From Dactylellina haptotyla (taxonomy: Eukaryota > Ascomycota > Orbiliomycetes > Orbiliales > Orbiliaceae), in assembly GCA_031310005.1 (NCBI GenBank), contig CM062385.1, forward strand, positions 1,178,001 to 1,242,000: DNA of 64,000 nt, in the 5' to 3' direction. Under the pieces are notes generated by a model. The model saw only the letters and a list, made by a program, of their open reading frames with translations, was not told the DNA's origin and did not search any database. The translations under genes were made by a program, and so were the position numbers. Shown piece by piece: positions 58,403-64,000 of this stretch; position 1 is the stretch's first letter, and every line of letters begins with the position of its first letter.

Positions 58403-60554
58403 ATGTTTTTTCGACCTTTTACATTACTTCTTTTCGCCAACTGGTCTCTGGCGCAAATTAAAAACATACTATGTCTTTCTCCTGCTTCAAGTTGTTCGAC
58501 TATCACCCCCATCCCAGCCTCCTATACCAGCTGTATTTCGGTATTAGGTATTTTCATATATACCCAGTTATATACAAATATACTCTTGATTCGAATATAG
58601 AGGCTCATACTAACGTCAAATAGCGGCAGATAGCACGAGGCCATCGACTTGTTTAGAGTTAGACCAAATTACAGTGACATTTACAACAACCTTTATAAAT
58701 ACATCTACAATTTATACTACATCTACTTCCACAGTCTCTAGTAGATTTCCCACCCAGACTATTACAAGAATCAACACTAGCACGAGAATAACTGGTATAA
58801 TAACCTCGAGTACCACGAGAACCATAACTACTACGAGAACTATTACTTTCAGTGTCATAACGTAAGCTTGAAATGATAATACGATTATAGAAGAAAGGCA
58901 GCGTTAATCCAAACCCATAAGACTCCAACCGTGACTAATACTGTCACCTCTATCAACTACTACACCAGGGAGCTGCAGGCTACAGCGCACGAGATGATGA
59001 AGCGACAAGCTTGGAGCCTTCCGGGACCTTGCTGTGAGTTAAATCGCTATTGTTTATTAAATATCAACGGGCGAGTTGTCAATATATCAACAAATAACAG
59101 CCTGCTTCTTAACATCTACTTACAGTTTTACTATTCCTTTTGTTCCAACTACTACCACGAGCAAGGTCGTTTCTAGTACTACCAGAACAAATACCATCAG
59201 GACTACAACAACGGTGTGCCCATCTATCACTACTACTAGAACTATCACAGTTTACGGTTTCAGTACCGTGTATTCCACGGCTACTGCTACCGCCCTTGCA
59301 TCATCGATAGTAAAATATACTGCCATCATAACCGGTAGTGTCACTCTAATTTCCACAATTAAAACAACTGTCTATTCGCCTTCACCTACCCCTGATACGT
59401 CGTGCAACAATCGGGGCACCGAAGTTGCAATCTATTATGATCCTTATGACAGCACCGGAACATCACGCAATATAAACTTCGAGCCCGCTGATTTTACCAG
59501 TGCAACACCATATAATTCAACTTTCATTCCTATTGAAGTAGTACGCATTCGTATCATCCACACTGGTTTACGGTTGACTCGAGCACAAACAAATATGTCC
59601 TTGACTACCACGGATATTTCTATGCCCCTCAGACGGGATCGTATCTATTTGAACTCTCCGGTGTAAATGATATTGCGTGTATATGGATTGGCCCCAGTGC
59701 CGTATTAGGCTATACCAGAGTGAACGCCGACACGTGCGCTGAGTATGACTATGGACCGGGGGACATGAGAACCGGGAATAGTAGGTTTTCGGCCAATCTT
59801 ACTGGTGGTAGCTATAATTCCATGCGAATCATTCTCGAAAACGCCTGTGCTGCAGCCGATCTCGTTTTAGTTATCAGAGGCGCAGGTAAACATCTCGTTG
59901 ACATCGAGATTATGGATTCGTCACCATACTTGATCCTGTACTCCTGTGGTGGCGATTCACCTCCATTCAGTACTGTAGCTCTGCCTGATACATCTTGTAG
60001 TAAAAGTAGTCTCGAGGTTGCTCTTTCAATAATTCATACTCTGGAAGCAACGATCATCTTCCGGACTACGGTTACGAGTATTTCAAAACCAATGCCCCTG
60101 TTGATCAGAAAGTTACCTACGAAGTCGGCTTTAGTGTGTCCGGAGATAACCATCCCATAGGTTTCCTTCGAATTTATTCGCGCTCAACTTTCGTGGATAC
60201 TTCTCCGCACTCGTCTCAAGTAACTACACGTTCAATATCTTCAATATCGACGACTACGCTTGTATGTGGACGGGGCCGAAGGCTATTTCCGGGTATACTG
60301 CTCGGAATAACGATACCTGTGGTTCCTTCGACGCAGCGCAGGGCCACTTTGTCACTTACATCGCCGCTGGTACTTATTTTCCCTTCAGACTAGGATATAG
60401 GAATGGAGGCTCCGTAGGACAGTTCAATCTAACTATCACTGATGCTACCAACAAAATATGGGCCCACACTGGGGCTCCATCATATTATTGGGTTACGAGC
60501 TCTTGTGATGGGACTGCGCCTCCCTACCCATATCTCTTTAGTAGTGAGGTTTAA
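58403..60554 (+). pseudogene. GLEYA-type adhesin-like secreted protein gene, probably broken
   Basis: Exon 1 (58403-58547) encodes a signal peptide (MFFRPFTLLLFANWSLAQ). Exon 2 (58624-58861) is a Thr/Ser-rich stalk (TTFINTSTIYTTSTSTVSS). A further Thr-rich part lies at 58898-59033 and 59101 onward (ITTTRTITVYGFSTVYST). Two related domains follow. The first has CNNRGTEVAIYYDPYD and DYHGYFYAPQTGSYLFEL, SGVNDIACIWIGPSAV; the second has DHLPDYGYEYFKTNAP, FRGYFSALVSSNYTFNI, DDYACMWTGPKAISGY. These resemble the lectin-like GLEYA domains of fungal adhesins. The reading frame changes near 59.53, 60.02 and 60.17 kb with no intron that could explain it, and the intron after exon 2 would be only 36 nt. 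I therefore favour a decaying host gene. Its place beside AT-rich DNA fits that. No GPI signal is seen at the end. Confidence 0.65.
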
Positions 60555-61327
60555 ATGCCCATTCTTAGGGCCAATGAGCAGTAGATTCGTAAAACGAAGT
60601 GCTTTCAAGGGTATAAAAGCAGTATTTCAATTATTTTTGAAATATATCACACCCTCCTGTAATAACTTAACTTATGAAATCAATCTATCAAGTTGCGTTC
60701 AATTAGGTCTTACTTTAATATATAAAAAAATTAAATTTAATTATATTATTTTAAACATATTATTAATATTTTTTTAATATTTTCAAGTTTTTGAATTTTA
60801 ATAATAATAATATTAGCAAAAGATTTATTGTATTAGACGATTGTAATTATTTGTTAGACATATTGAGATTGGTTTCGAACGGTATAGAACGACTAAATAT
60901 TAAATCTAAACAATATTAAACAATTAAATATTAATTTTAAATAATGATAGATAATTTTATGCAATTTTAATTAAAATTAAATTATAAAAGTTATTTATTA
61001 AATATATAAAAATTATATTTAAATTATTTTAAAAAATAAAAATATTATATATAATTTAAATAATAGGTATTATATTTAAATTTTTTAATTATAATTAATA
61101 ATAAATATTATAAGTTTATTCTTAATTAAATTTAAATTTTTAAATTTTTAATAAATATTAAAATAATTATTAATAAATATTTTTATATTTTTAAAGGATA
61201 TTATAGAAGCTTCAGCTATAGCAGTATCACTGATCGTATGTAGATATGAGCCTGTAAGGTTGATATTTGATAATTTAGAACTATAATATATTAAATCTAT
61301 TTTATAAATATATATATATATATAAAG

Positions 61328-61370
61328 TGTCACGATGTAGGCCGTGACGGTGGTTAAGCGACAAGACTTG
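61328..61370. repeat. GC-bearing dyad island in AT-rich DNA
   Basis: GTCACG at 61329-61334 is repeated inverted as CGTGAC at 61343-61348 with eight bases between. It begins TGTCACG, like the edge of an LTR. Possibly a fossil retroelement terminus. Confidence 0.35.
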
Positions 61371-62520
61371 TAAAATATTATATGATAATATATGTAAGGT
61401 CTAAAAAAGCTATTATTAAGAAAAGTTTTGTTTAAAGAAATTTTATTTAAAAAGTTTAAGGTTTTATATATTAATAATTATTAAATATATATATAAATAA
61501 GTTATATAGTTAATATTTAATTTTATATTAAATAATTTAAATATTTATATAATTATTAGAATTTATATAATTGTTTTATTTATTAAGATTTTTTATTTTT
61601 CTATGTTAATTTTAATATTTTATTTAATTATTTATATAATTTATTATTTAAAATGATTTATATTTTAAAAAATGGATTTATTATAATTTAACATTATATT
61701 AGCAAAAAATAAATAACACATTCCTAGACTTCCAAAATGCTAAAATACAAATTTGTTTAACAATATATTTGGAAGTTTAAAAAATAATATAGTTTTTAAA
61801 AAGTTATTAGATTTTTATTATTTAAAAAAAAACATTAAAAATAATTTTTTAAATATATAGAAAATTTAAGTATTGAAATATTTTATATAAACTATATTTT
61901 TAAAAATATTTAATAAATAATTATTATTTATTTGCAACAAGCGAATAGTGGCATCATCCACTAATTAAGGGTTCGACCATAGAAAAATCAATCGTTTCTA
62001 TTTTTAAAATTACATAATCCCTTTATAATTTTATGTTTAATAAACTAAATTTAGTATATATATAATTTATTTGTTTTTTTAATTTTTAAATTAATTTTTT
62101 AACCAACTTCATAATTATATTTTTAAATTTTTCAACAATAATTAAAATATTATTATTACAACCTAAATCAATTATAAATTTATTATTATAGTCATTTGTG
62201 GTTTTTTTGGTTTCTTTAGTTTTTTTAGCTTTTTTTTTGGCTTTTTCCTCCCCTTTATTATCAAATTTCAATATATATATATTTTTTTAAATTTTATAAA
62301 AATTTTTGCTTATTTTATCATATTTAGTAAATATTTTATTATTTATTAATTCTTTTTTGATTTTTAAATAAATATTATTATTGTTATTATAAACTCTATT
62401 TTTTACCTTAATTATTATAATAAATATTAAAATTCTTAATTATAATAATTTTAATATATTCTTTATTTACTTTTTTTTTTATTACAAATAATTTTATAAA
62501 TAAATTTAAAAATTTATTAT

Positions 62521-62605
62521 TGTAAGGATTACGTGTCAGGCCGTACAGGCCGGGTTCGCCTATACCGTTTTGTATGTGTATTTATAAAGTAGTGTAGACA
62601 TATAG
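62521..62605. repeat. GC-bearing island with GGCC-GTACA-GGCC
   Basis: Begins TGTAAGGATTACG and contains two GGCC blocks five bases apart. It stands out from DNA that is otherwise almost only A and T. Possible LTR-edge fossil. Confidence 0.35.
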
Positions 62606-62885
62606 AATGGTACCTTTTATATCCTTTTTATCTTTTCTTTTTTATTTTGTTATAATATTTATATTTAATCTCTTATTTCTTATTTTAATATATTTTTTAT
62701 TTATATATATGAAATATAATTATCTTATATATATATAGTGAATAATAAAATTTTTTATTTTTATTATTTATATTTTTTTTAATTATTTTATATATATATA
62801 TATATATATTATATTTATATATTAATTTATTTTATTTTCTTAATTCTTTTATTATAAATTATAGTATTTTAGAATTATAGAATTG

Positions 62886-62920
62886 TTACACTTCGTACGT
62901 TACCCAATGTAACGGTACAA
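62886..62920. repeat. Inverted repeat island GTACGTTAC / GTAACGGTAC
   Basis: The two arms at 62895-62903 and 62909-62918 are inverted copies with one extra base in one arm, separated by five bases. Purpose unknown; possibly an LTR-edge fossil. Confidence 0.35.
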
Positions 62921-64000
62921 ATATGCAATACTAAAATATGCAAAACTCTCTTTTTATTTAGGATACCTAAATTTTTTAATAAAAAGTATATATAGGATTA
63001 TAAGGTATTAAAGATAACTCGCCTAGAGTGTGTAATAATAATAGAGTAAAGATAATTAAATATTGAATTATATTTAAGTTAATTAATAATTCCATTAATT
63101 TATTAATCCTAACATTAATATTATATATATAATTTATTATTTATGTTTTAAAAATTTTAATTCTAATATTTTAAAATTTTAGAATCCTTAATATTAAATT
63201 TCTAGATTAATATATTATAATATTATAGACTAAAATATAAAACAAATATATAAAATTTATAAGTAAATATATTAGGAGTAATATATATCTATAAATATAA
63301 AATATGATAATAGAATTTAGAATAGTATAATGTAAAATAAGGTATAAATATTTATATTATTAAAATTTATAATTTGTAATATTATCCTTCTTTTTTAAAA
63401 TAAGTTTCTATATGGATGGTTTTTTCATAAAATCCAAAATTCTATATAAATAATAATAATTAAGTATAAAATAATAATATATTATTATTATTTTTATATA
63501 GGAATTCAATCTTATATATTATTAATTTTTATATTAAAATTAGATTTATATAAAATAATTATATAAAATAATAATCTATTTTATAATATAAAGTTTATTT
63601 TTGGATAAATATAATTATATATATATAAAAATATAATAATTAAATTAAAATAGTAAAATAAAATTTAAATCTTAAAACATTTTTATAAATATAAATAATC
63701 AATATATTTCTAAAATAATAAATATTAGTAAAATATTAAAAGAAATTTTATTACAAAAAGATTTATACTAAAACACAAAATATTAAAAATAGAAAAAAAA
63801 AAACAAATATTGTATATAAGTTTTGTTAAAAAAATCAATATAATTATTAAATATATTTAAACTTTAATCCTAAATATACAAAATATATTTGTTAAAAACA
63901 TTCTTACATTTTTATTAATTTAAATAAATCCTTCTTAATAATTCTTACTAACTATAGCTAATATTAAATAATAAAACAAATTTATAAAAATATTAATTAT

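Larger units (their letters stand above)
60555..64000. other. Extremely AT-rich, gene-free DNA (probable RIP-mutated repeats)
   Basis: From about 60.7 kb to the end the sequence is nearly all A and T, with TA, TTA and AAT runs, and has no open frame with protein character. Such DNA in filamentous ascomycetes usually derives from repeats mutated by repeat-induced point mutation and lies in isochores, centromeres or subtelomeres. Three short GC-bearing islands with dyad symmetry survive (61328-61370, 62521-62605, 62886-62920). They begin with TGT and may be edges of old retroelement LTRs. No element can be delimited or named. Confidence 0.75.

Noticed and set aside
1-64000. CRISPR arrays, bacterial operon signals, biosynthetic gene cluster
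   Set aside because: The DNA is clearly fungal nuclear. No evenly spaced repeats, no Shine-Dalgarno-led operons, and no PKS, NRPS or terpene synthase genes were found.

Overview
The window is nuclear DNA of a filamentous ascomycete (Pezizomycotina; the class cannot be fixed from sequence alone). The evidence is short GT-AG introns (mostly 50-110 nt) with CTAAC/CTAAT-type branch sites, small multi-exon genes at high density, and typical fungal proteins (Skt5-type chitin synthase activator, Las17/WASP, Mcm1, Zn2Cys6 regulator, Dnf-type flippase). About 55 kb is ordinary gene-rich DNA. The last 8 kb or so turns AT-rich and ends in almost gene-free DNA of extreme AT content, as expected of an AT isochore shaped by repeat-induced point mutation.

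Left third (0-20 kb): chitin synthase activator with a C-terminal CaaX box; LigB-type extradiol dioxygenase; mitochondrial pyruvate carrier MPC2; nascent-polypeptide-associated complex beta (EGD1); WASP homologue; acyl-protein thioesterase; the XPF/Rad1 repair nuclease; ATP synthase subunit d; and the Mrs2 mitochondrial Mg channel. Middle (20-40 kb): a P4-ATPase flippase; an unrecognised protein whose last residues form a canonical PCNA-interacting (PIP) box; V-ATPase subunit E; a NIPA-type Mg transporter; a probable Nup53-type nucleoporin; and the MADS factor Mcm1 behind a 2.9 kb upstream region. Right (40-55 kb): an ankyrin-BTB protein, a Zn2Cys6 factor, eIF1A, a small BLOC-1-like coiled-coil protein, the DECD-box mRNA export helicase SUB2, and a secreted protein of unknown role. 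From 55.3 kb on there are only repeat scraps and one GLEYA-adhesin-like gene that looks broken.

Exon boundaries were worked out by hand from reading frame, splice signals and family conservation. In every gene called intact the exon lengths add up to an open frame. The genes are unrelated housekeeping neighbours and there is no biosynthetic cluster or defence system. The observations most worth following are the PIP-box protein, a possible one-nucleotide exon in EGD1, the long first intron and tiny last coding exon of SUB2, and the decaying adhesin gene beside an AT desert that keeps a few GC-bearing dyad islands.
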